A DNA stretch of 64,000 nt from Watersipora subatra (GCF_963576615.1 NC_088714.1:35009143-35073142); one strand, 5' to 3'; shown: positions 32,901 to 48,415, numbered from the stretch's first letter. Translations and numbers: made by a program. The notes: generated by a model not told the origin, from the sequence alone.

Positions 32901-35900
32901 ACTCATCTTACCAATGTAATGGAGTCAGACATATATCAACTCATCTTACCAATGTAATGGAGTCAGACATATATCAACTCATCTTACCAATGTAATGGAG
33001 ACAGACATATATCAACTCATCTTACCAATGTAATGGAGACAGACATATATCAACTCATCTTACCAATGTAATGGAGTCAGACATATATCAACTCATATTA
33101 CTAATGTAATGGAGTCAGACATATATCAACTCATCTTACCAATGTAATGGAGTCAGACATATATCAACTCATCTTACCAATGTAATGGAGTCAGACATAT
33201 ATCAACTCATCTTACCAATGTAATGGAGTCAGACATATATCAACTCATCTTACCAATGTATGGAGTCAGACATATATCAACTCATCTTACCAATGTAATG
33301 GAGTCAGACATATATCAACTCATCTTACCAATGTAATGGAGTCAGACATATATCAACTCATCTTACCAATGTAATGGAGTCAGACATATATCAACTCATC
33401 TTACCAATGTAATGGAGTCAGACATATATCAACTCATCTTACCAATGTAATGGAGACAGACATATATCAACTCATCTTACCAATGTAATGGAGTCAGACA
33501 TATATCAACTCATCTTACCAATGTAATGGAGTCAGACATATATCAACTCATCTTACCAATGTAATGGAGACAGACATATATCAACTCATCTTACCAATGT
33601 AATGGAGTCAGACATATATCAACTCATCTTACCAATGTAATGGAGTCAGACATATATCAACTCATCTTACCAATGTAATGGAGTCAGACATATATCAACT
33701 CATCTTACCAATGTAATGGAGTCAGACATATATCAACTCATCTTACCAATGTAATGGAGTCAGACATATATCAACTCATCTTACCAATGTAATGGAGACA
33801 GACATATATCAACTCATCTTACCAATGTAATGGAGTCAGACATATATCAACTCATCTTACCAATGTAATGGAGTCAGACATATATCAACTCATCTTACCA
33901 ATGTAATGGAGACAGACATATATCAACTCATCTTACCAATGTAATGGAGACAGACATATATCAACTCATCTTACCAATGTAATGGAGTCAGACATATATC
34001 AACTCATCTTACCAATGTAATGGAGTCAGACATATATCAACTCATCTTACCAATGTAATGGAGTCAGACATATATCAACTCATAAAATAATTGTAAAAAA
34101 AAATATATATATATATATAAACATATACATGTATATATACTTTTACTATCAGTTCATAGTCATTTTTATACAAAAATTGATTTGCATAACGTGCCGAACT
34201 AATAGTTAGAAATAAAAGAAAAAGAAAGGTATTGCAATTGTTGAGTGCATGTTTGGGTAAGTACAAAATAAAATTATCATGATGTGAATATCTGGTACTT
34301 GAGAGTTGAAACATATCTGTTACTTGAGAGTTGAAACATATCTGTTACTTGAGAGTTGAAACATATCTGTTACTTGAGAGTTGAAACATATCTGTTACTT
34401 GAGAGTTGAAACATATCTGTTACTTGAGAGTTGAAACATATCTGTTACTTGAGAGTTGAAACATATCTGTTACTTGAGAGTTGAAACATATCTGTTACTT
34501 GAGAGTTGAAACATATCTGTTACTTGAGAGTTGAAACATATCTGTTACTTGAGAGTTGAAACATATCTGTTACTTGAGAGATGAAACATATCTGTTACTT
34601 GAGAGTTGAAACATACATGTATCTGTTACTTGAGAGTTGAAACATCGGTAATGTATAAAAGAGTTAAACCATTCAGGATCTGGAGTCCAACAATGTTGGT
34701 AAAATAAGTTGATATTTCTGGCTGAAGGAAAACATCAATCGCTCTAAACAAAAATGTAGATGGTATCATTTGTATCATTTACGCAGTAATTGTGCAGTGC
34801 ATAACAACTTTCTATTTCCCAACTGCGCTTCTACTGAAAATTGCTTATTGCACTAAACTTTGCATTTGCTTCCATTTGAAGCATTACCTGAAAGCCAGCA
34901 ATTCATGCGTACTGTGAATGCGCGTTCTTCAAAATTTGAAACTACATATGTACCGCAACTGCGCATTAGCGTGAATTTGATACTGTGGATCAACTAACAC
35001 TGCTGGCTTTTTAAACCTCTGTACTGCATTGTACCAAATTATCAGATGCTATGTTCAGAAAGCCCATGAACTTGTGCTCTGACTCCCATATTATTTCGGA
35101 ACAAGGAGTCATGCATTATCCCCATTGCAATGGATGAAAGTAGGGGCTTTGTAGTGTATTTTCATTACCATTTTTATTAAAACCATAATAGAAAGAAGTT
35201 CACCTCATGAAATGCTTTATTTAATTTTTGTTAGTGGTTACCATTATTGTTACATGATAATTGTGATCAGTTTGTTTGCCCAGCCACACTCAAGTTTGAG
35301 CAGCACTCACATCTCGCAATTGTGTTTTAGTTGCAAACAAAGTAACTAAAAACTAACAATATTAGAATAAAACTGGGGGATAAAAACACTGACAAATTGC
35401 AATCAGTAACAGCTATCACCTATATGATAGTAACAGGAATTTGGCAATGAGAAGGCTATTATGAAAAGGTCAATTCAATTATTAATAGTTAAATTATTGC
35501 CTGCAAGTTGTGAAAATATAGCAAATAAAGGAAAGACAACTTTCAACTTATATACCATCACAAATATCTCGACTACTATTTAGGATAAGAATATCAGAGT
35601 TTTCATCTCTTACCGTATGCAAATTCATAATAGGCATTCTGGGAAATCTGACAAGTTGTAGAAGCTTATAGCAGTATTCCATGAATATTTCTGTATCGTG
35701 CTTTTCAAGGATGTGTAGCAGCCAGCGTTGCACCGCTTCATATAACTCCAGCTCTGATTGGATTATAAGATCCGAAGAGCTCAGCATATCCTAAAAATAG
35801 ATGGTGCTTATTGGAAAACAAAACAAATTATAATGACACTTCACTGATGTACATGTATATAGACCATCTACATGTACCGAAAAACCTCTAATCGAACGCG

Positions 35901-38900
35901 ATCTCTAGTTGAACGCCACCTCCATTTGACCGCCACTTTGATATTCTTGGATCCTTACGAAACCATAATAGTAAGTGATCAGTAGAAAAGTCTCTACAAA
36001 GTAATATCGTTAGTGAATCGTTTACATCAACAACAATTAATTCTCTCGACCTACTCCAAGGCTTTTTTTCATTCAAACTTTAAAAGCAACACCATAGAAA
36101 TAGTCAATAACTGTCTCAAGCTAATAGTAGGCCCTCGTTTAACACGATTTTGATACTTCGACGTATGTGAAAAATGGTTTACATTTACCATTGTAAAAGC
36201 TTATCAATTTCAGCATTCAACCAGGTCCTCAACAAACAGTCTATCTAACTGCTAGATCTGTCTCTTTAGAACATGAGATTGAGACAGTTACAAAGAGAGT
36301 CACCTCAGTTTATCCAAATTACAACAGTATCTGTGTAACAACATTACAAGGCAAGAAAGACGAATGGCTCTACACATCAAGGACAGGAGTCGTCCATGCA
36401 ACTGCTCATAAGATTTTTCAGACCGTGAACAACAGTTTATGATAAGTTTTGATATCTGGGGGCTAGTAACAGATCAGGCAGCACCGGTATTTCCACAGTG
36501 TGTCACACAGTGTGCCGCACCCTGTGCAACCATAAACCTTTCATTTGAATGAAGCATTAAGATTTCAAGCCAAGATTATCAGTGAAAGTTATATAGAGCG
36601 TTGTATTCCATAAACGGGCATATAATTCTTTTAGTTGAATGTAATAGTTTGTACTAAATTAAGTAGATTTTTGTTGCACCATTCTCTAATGTCAGGTATC
36701 TGGAATTATTACCAATAACTTGTTGTAGTTGCAGCTGAATATGAGAGTCTATAAAAGATATATTCACTTGCTGATACACTCTGATAGCAAAAACTGATTT
36801 ATCAAATGAAGAATATCAACTGGAGACAGTTCGGATGGCGGCTCGCATCAATTTTGTTCGTGTCAGAGAGGTCCGGGTAAGAGAAGTATCCAGTTATAAT
36901 ATGTTTGTGCTCCTCAGGTCTCATTGGCTATATCTGTTACTGCCAACCATATCTTTTGTTACTTCTAAAGGTTATCGAACACAATACACATACCACTGCA
37001 ATGATTCATTTCATAGCTAAAATAAACATAGAAAATTGAGGCTATCCTTTTATTTCCTTAAAAACAATATTGTAAAAAAACATTGACATGAATGGTCAGC
37101 AAGTGTAACCACCAGAGCATCAGCAGTGTAACCACAAAAGCGTCAGCACGTCATACCTTGCAGATTACTCATTTATACAGAAGGTATATTTCGGTCGCCT
37201 ACTGTTTAAATTTAATCTTCGTCAACAATGGCGCCAACAACCTTAATGCCCTACGGTGACAAAAGCCATAAAAGCTAGAGGTACCCTCTAGCCAGTTACA
37301 AAATGCCTGCCATCAAGATAAACAAGTAATAATAATGACAACAAATAGATAAAAGATCATTAGAAATAGAATTGCCCACAATGCTCGTGGTCAATATTTG
37401 ATTTATGCAATGATTTAAAATGCAACCTTAAGCATAATGACAATAAGCAATTGTCATTATCGCTGCCAGAGAAGCTAAAAGCTTCCACATAGCAAAATAT
37501 TCCCACATTCTGGAATTTGAAAAGTACGTGGCAACAGTGGGAAAGTTTATAAATACTCAGCTAAAAGGTCAGATAGTAAGACAGCTTGTTTACTTAGACA
37601 AGAACATTGTAGCTGGTCGAAAGAGCCATCGGTTATTCTCAGTTGCGCAATTGTTTCTATAAGTACATGTATAATCAAGCTTTCTACAGACGCATCACTT
37701 TTCAGTACAGTATGGACAAATGGTTTGCTAAAATCAGAATAGTAGTCACCAATTTATTGGTGTTTCCATCAACTTAATTTCAGGGAATTATATAGAATTA
37801 TCTTCTCCTCGATCATACAATGAATTATAAGAGGAGCAGACAACCCGTTTCATGGTTTTGTGGCATCGCGTGTGTATTTCATGGTGTCGTGGCACAGCAT
37901 GTGTAGGCCTATATCATGGTGTCGTGGCACCGCATGTGTATTTTAAAGTGTCATGGTGCCGTATATGTATTTAATGGTGTTGTAGCACCGTATATGTATT
38001 TCATGGTGTTGTAGCACCGTATATGTATTTAATGGTGTTGTAGCACCGTATATGTATTTAATGGTGTTGTAGCACCGTATATGTATTTCATGGTGTTGTA
38101 GCGCCACATACGTATTTCATAGTGTTGTAGCACTGCATATGTATTTCATGGTTGTTGTGGCACAGCGTATGTATTTCAAGGTGTCGTGGCACCGCATGTG
38201 TATTTCATGGTGTTGTAGCACCGCATATGTATTTTCATGAGTGCTTGTCTAAGTTAATATTTTAATGATTGGTTCGATCATTAAACGCAAAATGAAAATC
38301 AAGTGGAATATTCAATGTTTCACTTTAATGTTCATCAATTTGCGCCTATATTTTATAAGGCAAAAGTAAAAATTGCATTTTTATATTATTATATCAGTTT
38401 ACAATATTACATGATTAAACTACCTATTATGGCGTTTTCAGCTTAATAGTTCTGATGCGCTTAACACGTTTCTTCAAATTTGGAGGGAACTAAATACAAA
38501 TGGCGCCCAGGTCACATGACTCGTTAACTAGACAATCATACCAATCAGATTTGGTATCATGTGTAGTTGAATGATTACGATTTCCAGCTTAAATAAAAGT
38601 TTTCAACTCAACAGACTCAACAACTCAGGCAACTCAACAAAACTGTTATTACATACATGTATATGTTGTTGCATCGGGTATTGTGTACAGTAATATAAGA
38701 ATAGGCTACAAATTCTTTTGACACTTTATATGCATTCATTTTTTTAAATCATTGCATAAATCAAATATTGACCATGAGCATTGTGCGCAATTCTATTTCT
38801 AATGATCTTTTATCTATTTGTTGTCATTATTATTACTTGTTTATCTTGATGGCAGGCATTTTGCTACCAGCAGTTTTTACAAATGACAAAAAGTCTGCTG

Positions 38901-41900
38901 GATAAGAACAAGATAAGCCAATGAGACGCACTCAGCGCTCCAACAGACTTAATCTAGTGACCATATTAGTTGAGACTTCAGCTGAAGACTCTGGTAGTTT
39001 CACCAGCGGTGAACATCAGCCTTCAGCTAAACACTCTGGTAGTCTCACCAGCAGTGAACATCAGCCTTCAGCTGAACACACTGGTAGTCTCACCAGCGGT
39101 GAACATCAGCCTTCAGCTGAACACTCTGGTAGTCTCACCAGCGGTGAACATCAGCCTTCAGCTGAAGACTCTGGTAGTCTCACCAGCGGTGAACATCAGC
39201 CTCTCTAACTTACTCTACTGGTGGATGGAATACCTATCAATGCTATACATGGTCTCCATATCCCAGTTTCACGAAAGATTAACAGCAACTAATCTTTGGG
39301 AGGATCAGTTTCAAAGTCATAGTGTCGTGTCAAAAAGGACCATCGTGGATGAGTAACTGGGTGATATTATAAAAGTCATAAATGACAGGGTGAGTCAGGT
39401 AGACGTTATGAAGATAAACTGATTTGTGAGAGCAAAGCAAGCCTCTCAAATCGATGGCATGGATATGTTGGTTCTATACATCTACCAGTGTCAGCGCTAA
39501 GCCCAGCGTGTTGGCATTTGTTCAAAACACTTTTGTGTTCATAGCTTTTCATCAGCTGATTACATTAGAGATTTTGGCGGTGAGAAGTTATGATGAATGA
39601 TAAGGCTGCCGTTATGATTATTCGTTCTTCAGCTAATGGAAATGGATAAGCATCCCAAACAATAAACCGAAATGCTCATTTATCTTGGCCCATAGGCAGC
39701 TAAGACAGATATTGATAAAAAACGTAGGTACACGTAAAACATATATCGCAAAGAAAGGTGAAAAACAGGCATCTGTGTTTGGCTTGTGCAGCTACTAAAA
39801 CATCGTTACAATGCCTTTTGCCAAACTTCAGTGCCCTAACACACCAGCCTAGATAGCCACAGATTTAAGGAACCTTTGGAAATTCAATGTTTCATATACT
39901 GCAATACCCTTGGCAACATTCCACACATTTGGCAGCACTCTATAATACTTTTGGCAGAATCAGCAATCTGGCAGCTTAGTTCACCAGCCCAACTTGAATG
40001 AACTAAATATTTGGCACAGCAACAAATGCTGGCACTGGCCATTACATTAAATACTAGTAAATTTCAGAAGATGGAGAACTGATTAGTTAATGGTGAAAAA
40101 ACTAGTGCCGTATGTCATCAGCTGATATTTTGACAACTAGCAATAATGACGGGCGACTGATCACAGCAGTAACATACCCAGACAGTGAGAGCTTTAGACA
40201 GAGAGCTTTAGGAGACAATGAGAGCTTTATCCTAAAATTTACGACACTGAAGTAGGTGTCTGTCTTTATAGAGATGTTCTGAGCAATAAAAAGGAGATGC
40301 ATAATTCAAGACTTGATTTCCACTATCACTAGACTGTGACTAGAGTCTGTATGAGTCACTAATACTAGAGTCTGCATGAATCACTAATACTAACATCTGT
40401 ATGAGTCACTAATAGTAACATCTGTACTGAGTCACTAATACTAACATCCGTGTGAGTCACTAATACTAACATCAGTGTGAGTCACTAATACTAACATCTG
40501 TGTGAGTCATTCGCTATTTGGAAACTATATTTTGCTCAATCACTCTTCGGTAGCCCAGCTCTAATTCACCCACTTTTATAAAATAAAGTGAGGAGCAGTC
40601 TGCAAAAATGGAAAAACAGTTTTGTGAGCAGATGCAAGTTTTTAATAAGAATATATTTATAGCAAAGATAGAAATATACATTTACAAATAATTTGTAGCT
40701 ACTCAGCGCAAGAGAGCTGTATTTCAAGAGAGCTGGGGTAGAGCGTGGTCAACCTACACTTGCCGATAGTCCAAACAAATATGAAAGTCAGTTATTAGCC
40801 CATGAGCGTTTTAGATTAAGACGTAGATTTCGGAAGGAAGGGGTAGGTGTGGAAGAACATTGCTTGCTTAGCTTGTTGTTAATCAAAGGCACGCATAAAG
40901 ATAATTAAAAGTAAGTGTTTCAACCTGCGCTATCTCGTGGTAGGCTTTCCTCACCACCAAATCTATGAGCAAACAAAAACAAGCTAGCATGAACTCATTA
41001 TTTTGAGGTCAAGCAAACAGTTTACTGATCTACAGCTGATCGAATGTATGTAGATATGGATTTGTGGTTTGTCACATTTCGAATCAGCACCGGGTCTCCA
41101 CGTGCCTTGATAACTGAATATTGCTTCCATAACCACAAAATGTGCATCTAGGGCTCTAGGCCTTTTAAAAAACCGATTTGCCAACCTCCATTTTGATTGA
41201 TGATATCATTATCTAGCTATAAACCATTCAAACATTACCAACTGTATAGTGCTGCCACAACTTTATATATGTATAGTGCTGCCACAACTTTGTATATGTA
41301 TAGTGCTGCCAAAACTTTGTATATGTATAGTGCTGCCACAACTTTGTATATGTATAGTGCTGCCACAACTTTGTATATGTATAGTGCTGCCACAACTTTG
41401 TATATGTATAGTGCTGCCACAACTTTGTATATGTATAGTGCTGCCACAACTTTGTATATGTATAGTGCTGCCACAACTTTGTATATGTATAGTGCTGCCA
41501 CAACTTTGTATATGTATAGTGCTGCCACAACTTTGTATATGTATAGTGCTGCCACAACTTTGTATATGTATAGTGCTGCCACAACTTTGTATATTTATAG
41601 TGCTGCCACAACTTTGTATATGTATAGTGCTGCCACAACTTTGTGTCAAATAAAATATATAGCATTTCTTTCATAGAGATTCATCTTCAATGAAAATAAC
41701 TGATGGATTTTTATGTCAAGAATGTAGAAATTCCACAAGTAATGTCAGAAATAGAGCTGGTTCATTGGCTCCTTGCTAATAATTGATAACACCATTGAAA
41801 CCTTCAGATTGTGATTTGCTTAAAATATAACTTGTGGATGTCGCAAACGCGAGACAAAAATGCCACGGTCATCCTAATAAAAACTTCAGTCTCAACAAAA

Positions 41901-44900
41901 CACACCAGCGAGTTTGTGAGTGTTTTCGAAAGCGACATCATTCGGCTAGACATGAGCGAGTCTCGCGCACGTGTCGACATATCCATGACATTTAACTTTT
42001 ACATTAAACAAACTCCATGTCATCCATTCAACTCTTATATAATTTAATAGTCTTTCACAGGATGCAGGATTACAGAATTAAACAATTGACCAGAGATTCG
42101 ATACATGGCGAACTCCGGCACCTTCCTAGTAACAACGATTATTGCCACAACCTGAATAATCACATTATAGTACAGTCGACCTCCGCCATATGATATTAGT
42201 TCGTTCCGGTGTTGGCATCGTAAGGCGAAAATGTCGTATAAGGGTTATAGAAACCCATAGTAATTATCTAATGCAAACACCCCTGGTGAAAAAAAACATC
42301 TAACTTTTATATAAGTACTGTACATGTATATTAAAAATTAGTAACAATATAGCATATTAACCTTGGTAACTATAGTTACCTGCAGGAACTTCAGTGTATT
42401 TAGTGGTTATGATCTGCTTATGGTTATAATTCTTACTTCTTCCTTTAAGGCTGTTATCAATCATAGAACCAACTGCTAACAAATTTAAGTTATATATGTA
42501 ATTATATAGTTATATACGTATAACGAATTAAAGTTTATAGTAAATAATCTAAATATTATATTAAATGCTAAAATACACAATAAACTTTCCCTTTCGCTTA
42601 CTTTTCACTAATTCTCGTTTCATTCACACAATATCAAACATTTACGCAACACGAATAATGCTGAACTGAGAGAGAGCAAACATCGTATTTATTTTAGACA
42701 TTGGGGAGAGATTTCGACGAATAGCATTTCGACATCTTTGTTATTCCAACATATTCAGCACACCAACCGCCAAATTTGCATTTCAAAAAGACATTTTTGT
42801 TGATGTCGTATGGCAAAAGAAATGCTGTAAGGAGTGGAACGGAATAACATCCTGTTCCCCATCATAAGACGAAGAAACCGCAAAACAAAGATGTCGTAAC
42901 CCGGGTGTGCACTGAACAATGTAAAAATAAATTGGTGAGATATTATCAGTGATTGTGTACTAGCACAGCTATAAAATTTTCATGCCTGAAGCAAAACCGG
43001 AAAACTTTAAACCATCTCTTATTAAATGTTTAATAATTAAATGTAGATTCGCTAATTTAACGATGAGCTCCTAATTTAACACTGAGCTCTTCTAGCTATA
43101 TCTGGTAGTTAACTTTACAGCTATAAACTTACTAGTAGGAACTCATACTCCATAGATAGCCAATCGGGTGATGACATGATGTCCTTGGCATTCCAGGCGA
43201 TGGTTGCTTTGCTTTGGTTGTGCAGACATTTGAGGTGGAGGGCTTTGGACCAAGGGTACCTGTCAACAAATAGAATATATATAATAGATATAATATAAGG
43301 ATGATATATCAATTTTATCCAGACAATATGGTGTCAGTTACAATTCGCAAGATATGACTCATTGTCTGCCTATCTAAAAAAAGATTAAGACATGTACAGG
43401 GGTATATCCATTATTGAGGGGCTTGGCAGCTTCAACCTAAGTCGTTGCAAACATATCTTATCTGAGTTTGACCTCACTTAATATGTCCTTTGGTGCTAAT
43501 ATATCTATATTTTGACTGATCTCTCTTTCAACTATGTGAATGTCCTGATTAGAAAAACAAGTGCAATATACTAACATATAAATAATCTGTACTATAATAA
43601 TAGGAAATAGGGTCTATTTGGGAAAGAAAATTTGGTTGGGAAAAAAGAATGCATTGCATCGAAAATTTGGCTTAGCAATCAGACATGCTAACATCGCTAA
43701 AATGCACCCCTCAACCACCTTGCTGTATTGCGGATTAATTGTACGTATAATTACTATACCTGACAATCTCTCGTGACACACCAAACTGTCAGGTGGCTAG
43801 TCACCACCTGCCAATCTCTCATGGCACACCAAACTGTCAGGGGGCTGGTCACCACCTGACTATCTCTCATGGCACACCAAACTGTCAGGGGACTGGTCAC
43901 CACCTGACGATCTGTCATGGCAAACCAGACTGTCAGGGGGCTGGTCACCACTTGACAATCTCTCATAGCACACTAAACTGTCAGGGAGCTGGTCACCACC
44001 TGACTATCTCTCATGGCACACCAAACTGTCAGGGGGCTGGTCACCACCTGCCGATTCGTCATGGCACACCAAACTGTCAGGGGCTGGTCACCACCTGGCG
44101 ATCTCTCATAGCACACCAAACTGTCAGGGGGCTGGTCACCACCTGACTATCTTTCATGGCACACCAAACTGTCAGGGAGCTGGTCACCACCTGACGATCT
44201 GTCATGGCACACCAAACTGTCAGGGGGCTGGTCACCATCTGACGATCTCTCAAGACACACCAGACTTTCAGGGAGCTGGGCACCATTTGATGATCTCTCA
44301 TAGCACACCAGACTGTCAGGTGGCTGGTCACCATCTGACCACCTCTCATGGCAGACCAAACTGTCAGGGGGCTGGTCACAACCTGACCACCTCTCATGGC
44401 ACACCAGACTGTCAAGGGGCTGGTCACAGTAATGTTAGCGCTAGCCAAGCCAGCTCATCTGCTCTTTTTACACAAAGGACAATTGTTTTAAATATCTTTA
44501 AACTGGCTACTACTGTAATAAAAATAATAACATAAAAATATTAAACAACATATTGTAATAAAAATAATGGTCTTTTAATCATTGTTTAAATTGCAATTCC
44601 AGAAAGCATAAAAGCAAAAGGAACAGTTCATCAATAACTATTATTTTCTTTAAAATCACACAAACCAACTAGTAATAAGCAATGATCAGCTGTCATTACT
44701 GTATATTCCCAAAAAAGTGTTATCTTACTATCCTTGAGATCAACTCAGTACCTTTCGCAGTTGAGATTTGACCAAATTCTAACAAATGAACTAGTAGATT
44801 CGCTGGATTGTCTTAATTTTTGAATATGCACATCCAATACACACTGATGTGACATGACCTACCAGAGGTGAGTCATGTTGGTGTTAACCACTTAGTGTGT

Positions 44901-47900
44901 CACATGAAAAAAAATTTGTTTTTGGAGTGCTCGAGGAGTTAGCTGCCATCTGACTCATCCGGCATCAGCAGTATCGATTTTAAAAAATTGATGCGTTTCA
45001 CCGCTTTTTGGTTTAAGAGACAGTTTTATCAAAGACCAGGTGTGATTTCCAGCCAGCATCACAATCGAACACCAAATTGTCAGTTAACGCAATAATGGTA
45101 GAACAGTGATCCAAATTTATTACTCTAGAAAATAAGACAAGGGGTTTTGACACACGACTCCTAATATTTCAACAAGAATCACTGTATATCCTTCGAAAAC
45201 CTCACATAAAATTTTATAAGCAGCTCACACTTGGTGAGGTATTTTTCATTAGTGGCTCAGCTACATAGATATCTGTTGATCAGTTGGTTGGGGCGGTGCT
45301 GAGCGTACTTTTGTAACAACAGCAATATGATTTGTTAAATCTAAAAAGGTTCGCGTGATGAGTAAATGTAAAGTTACATGAGAAATAACTTGAACTACTA
45401 ATTTACATAAGTACCATATAAGGGCGTTTTGAATATTCTCAAGTCGAGGAGATTTGCAGTGGTCGACCATATAGCTCTGGCAGAGGTGTTTCAGGGCTCT
45501 CACATCATACTTATCAGCTAGACACAGAATCCCTTCAAAATAAGTATACAGCAATATAACTAGAGGAAGGACCTTGAGGCAGGGTGTAAAATTGTCTCAA
45601 CTAGCCACTGCTGATGACCCAAATACGGTCGATACTATAAAGTTCAACGCTGCTAACATGTAAACTGGTGATAATACTCAGTATGTTCTCAGGACTTTTT
45701 ATTCATAAGATCAACCATTTCAAATTGATTCCGTGACAGTTCCTTCCATGTGATGATGAACACTGCAAAAGCACCTGTACTGGCCATCTCATAGCAGTGT
45801 CAAGGTCGGCTGCATGAACTGCAGAATTTAAAAATTATGCACATTTATCTTGCTTTATTTAATCTTTTAGTTGCATCCCTTGTAAAAATATTTTCTCACT
45901 TGAAATTTTTAATCGTTACATTCATGGCTTTGCGACAATACACACCATTTTTTCACAACATCCAGAATGACAACTCAAGGCTGAATTTTTTATGAGCAAA
46001 ATCTTCTCTATAGAAATGGCTTATGAGCAATATCGTCTCTATAGAAATGGTCTATGAAATTGCATCGCAACAATAGTATTAATAACAATAGTATTAATAA
46101 CAATAGTATTAATAACAATAGTATTAATAGCAATAGTATTATTGTCGTCAGCAGATCTTACCTAATCTTTTAAAGACCTTCTGGTGTACCAACCTGAAGA
46201 TCTTAATAGACCGACTTTAAGTCATGGACCGGATCTGTACAGCTCGTGTTACGCACTTCTAGCAAGAACAGATTATTTAGCTATTTATTGCCATTAGACA
46301 AACATTTTTTATGATTTAGAATAAAAACTGATTTTTAACAGTAGCTATACATGTAATGTTATTGAAGCATGTATTGGATGTTATTAACTCATTCGCAACC
46401 ATCCGCGAGTTAACTGGCGAAATATATCGTAGCTAGACTACCAACGTAAGTTATCTCGCCTGGAAATTTACCCATTGCATGTACAGTTATTTTTAAGTTA
46501 CAGAAAATTTTTTTAGTAGTTCGAAAGAGAAATTTCTGGCCAATCAGAAAAACTTACAAATATGCCTCAATGATATCTCTGGCAAAGGTTGTAGCCAAAA
46601 TACTAAACCGATATCGACGTCTACCTAAACCGGAAATCATCGCGGTGACTTTAAATTTTATCGTTCACGGTCAATTTTTTTCAACTCCAGAAGTAAGTAT
46701 GCAGGTTCAGAAGTGGTAAGGCATTGAATGACTGCATAAATCAACTTAAAACATTACTTTTAACGTTTCAAAGTTTTTATTATTTTTCAGTTCTGCCAAT
46801 TTGAATCATTATGCTCGAATAAAAATGCACTTTTTAGGCAGTGAGCTGTAGTCAGACTAATGATATCATTCAGTTTCGATATGATCATATTAATTCTTAG
46901 AACTGTCTATAAAGTCTGAAAAGTCAAGAACAGAGTTGTTGAACATATTTTCATTATTTGAAACATTTTTATGACAGTTTATTTGAGATATAATAGCATG
47001 TAGATTAGCTATGTTTTGGTTCGAAGGATGATACTCGCGAGAAAACGTTCGAAATTAGAGTTTTATGATTTTTACGTTCATGACTAACTGTTATTTATTA
47101 AAATATTATTTATAAATATGTATTGTATGTAGCCAAACAATAATTTTAGCTAAACTAGTTAAATTTTTAACATTTTATTGTGAAATTCTCACTTTGTTTC
47201 AGCAAGCAAAGGTTTTTGAAAATCAAAAATTTTCTAAAAACTACCTTCTTTGAGACACATGTCTACATTAAGTAATATGTAGTCTCTGTCTAAATTTTAT
47301 ACCATTTGAAAGAATAGACTTGGCTGGTTATTTTGAAAATTGAATGGGTAACCTATCTCAATTCAGTTTCTTGTAGTATTAAGTTAAATTATAGAATGTT
47401 TCTGAGAAATGACTGGTATTTAAAGTTGTGTGAAAGTTAGTCGGTTGCGAATGAGCTAAAAATATGTGCGGAAGAGTCTTGGCATGTATGGACACTAAAG
47501 AAAGAAACATCACCCAAACGCAAAAACCTGTTTAGTCATGGCTTGACTTTCATTTCCTGTATTCCACAATGTAATGTTAATATAAATTGTACTAGCTGTA
47601 CAACCCAGCGTTGCCAGTGTAATAAAAAAGTCTTTTGACAGAAAACTTATTTGTATTTAACATATAACAACATTTGCCATTCTAACTTTCAAACTACATA
47701 TCATGAGAGAAGTGTTTTGTTTAATTAAAATAAATTATGAGAGAAAATAAAAACAACTGTAAAGGTTTTCAAACTTTGTCAAACAACTTTTAAACTTCAT
47801 ATCATGAGGAAAATGTTTTGTGCAGGTCAAGTGAATTTAAAAAAAACGACTGTAAAAAGGATTAGATATAAATGTGAAATAATTAGCAAGTAATAGCTAA

Positions 47901-48384
47901 ATCATATCGGGTTTGCTACGATTACAATAAAAGATGATTCGGTAATGATACAAATAATACTAACTGAGAAAACCAAATAAAAATCCTAAATATGTAGAAT
48001 TAATAATCACAATTCTCGCATAAAAGTGCGTGTGTATAAAAAGGTTACTGTTTCACCAGAAGCTATCCAACAAAACTTTAAATACGACGATACTAGTAGC
48101 TCTCAATACTGGTACAAACGTAAAAATGAGATATCGTACTGTCTTTGTCCGACTGAATGGAGAGATAATGTCGAGGCTCTTCCCACGGAGACAATATAAT
48201 TGTCCGTGTGAGAAGAATTGGCCTTGACCCCAGATATGGTAATTGAACCTTACGAAAAATATTTGTTAACAGGGGCATTGTAACACCCCTGTTAACAAAT
48301 AAGGGGCTACACAGCTATGTATGCGTAGCTATAGCAAAACCTGTGTAGCTATAGCCGGAGCGACACACATACTTACTTTGAGAA

Positions 48385-48415
<31 letters not shown>

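Noticed and set aside
38921..39356. Possible small protein with 15-residue repeats (S-G-E-H-Q-P-S-A)
   Set aside because: The 45-bp array opens two frames equally well, and nothing before or after shows a gene. Kept as a repeat.
41197..41676. Open frames of 115-159 codons on both strands
   Set aside because: They are products of the 27-bp minisatellite, whose period is nine codons and which contains no stop in most frames.
43754..44448. Frames of 70-123 codons with repeated T-S-P-L-T-V-W-C or G-H-H-L-T-I-S-H-G
   Set aside because: A 48-bp array read in frame. No homology and no splice or start context; it lies within a BTBD17 intron.
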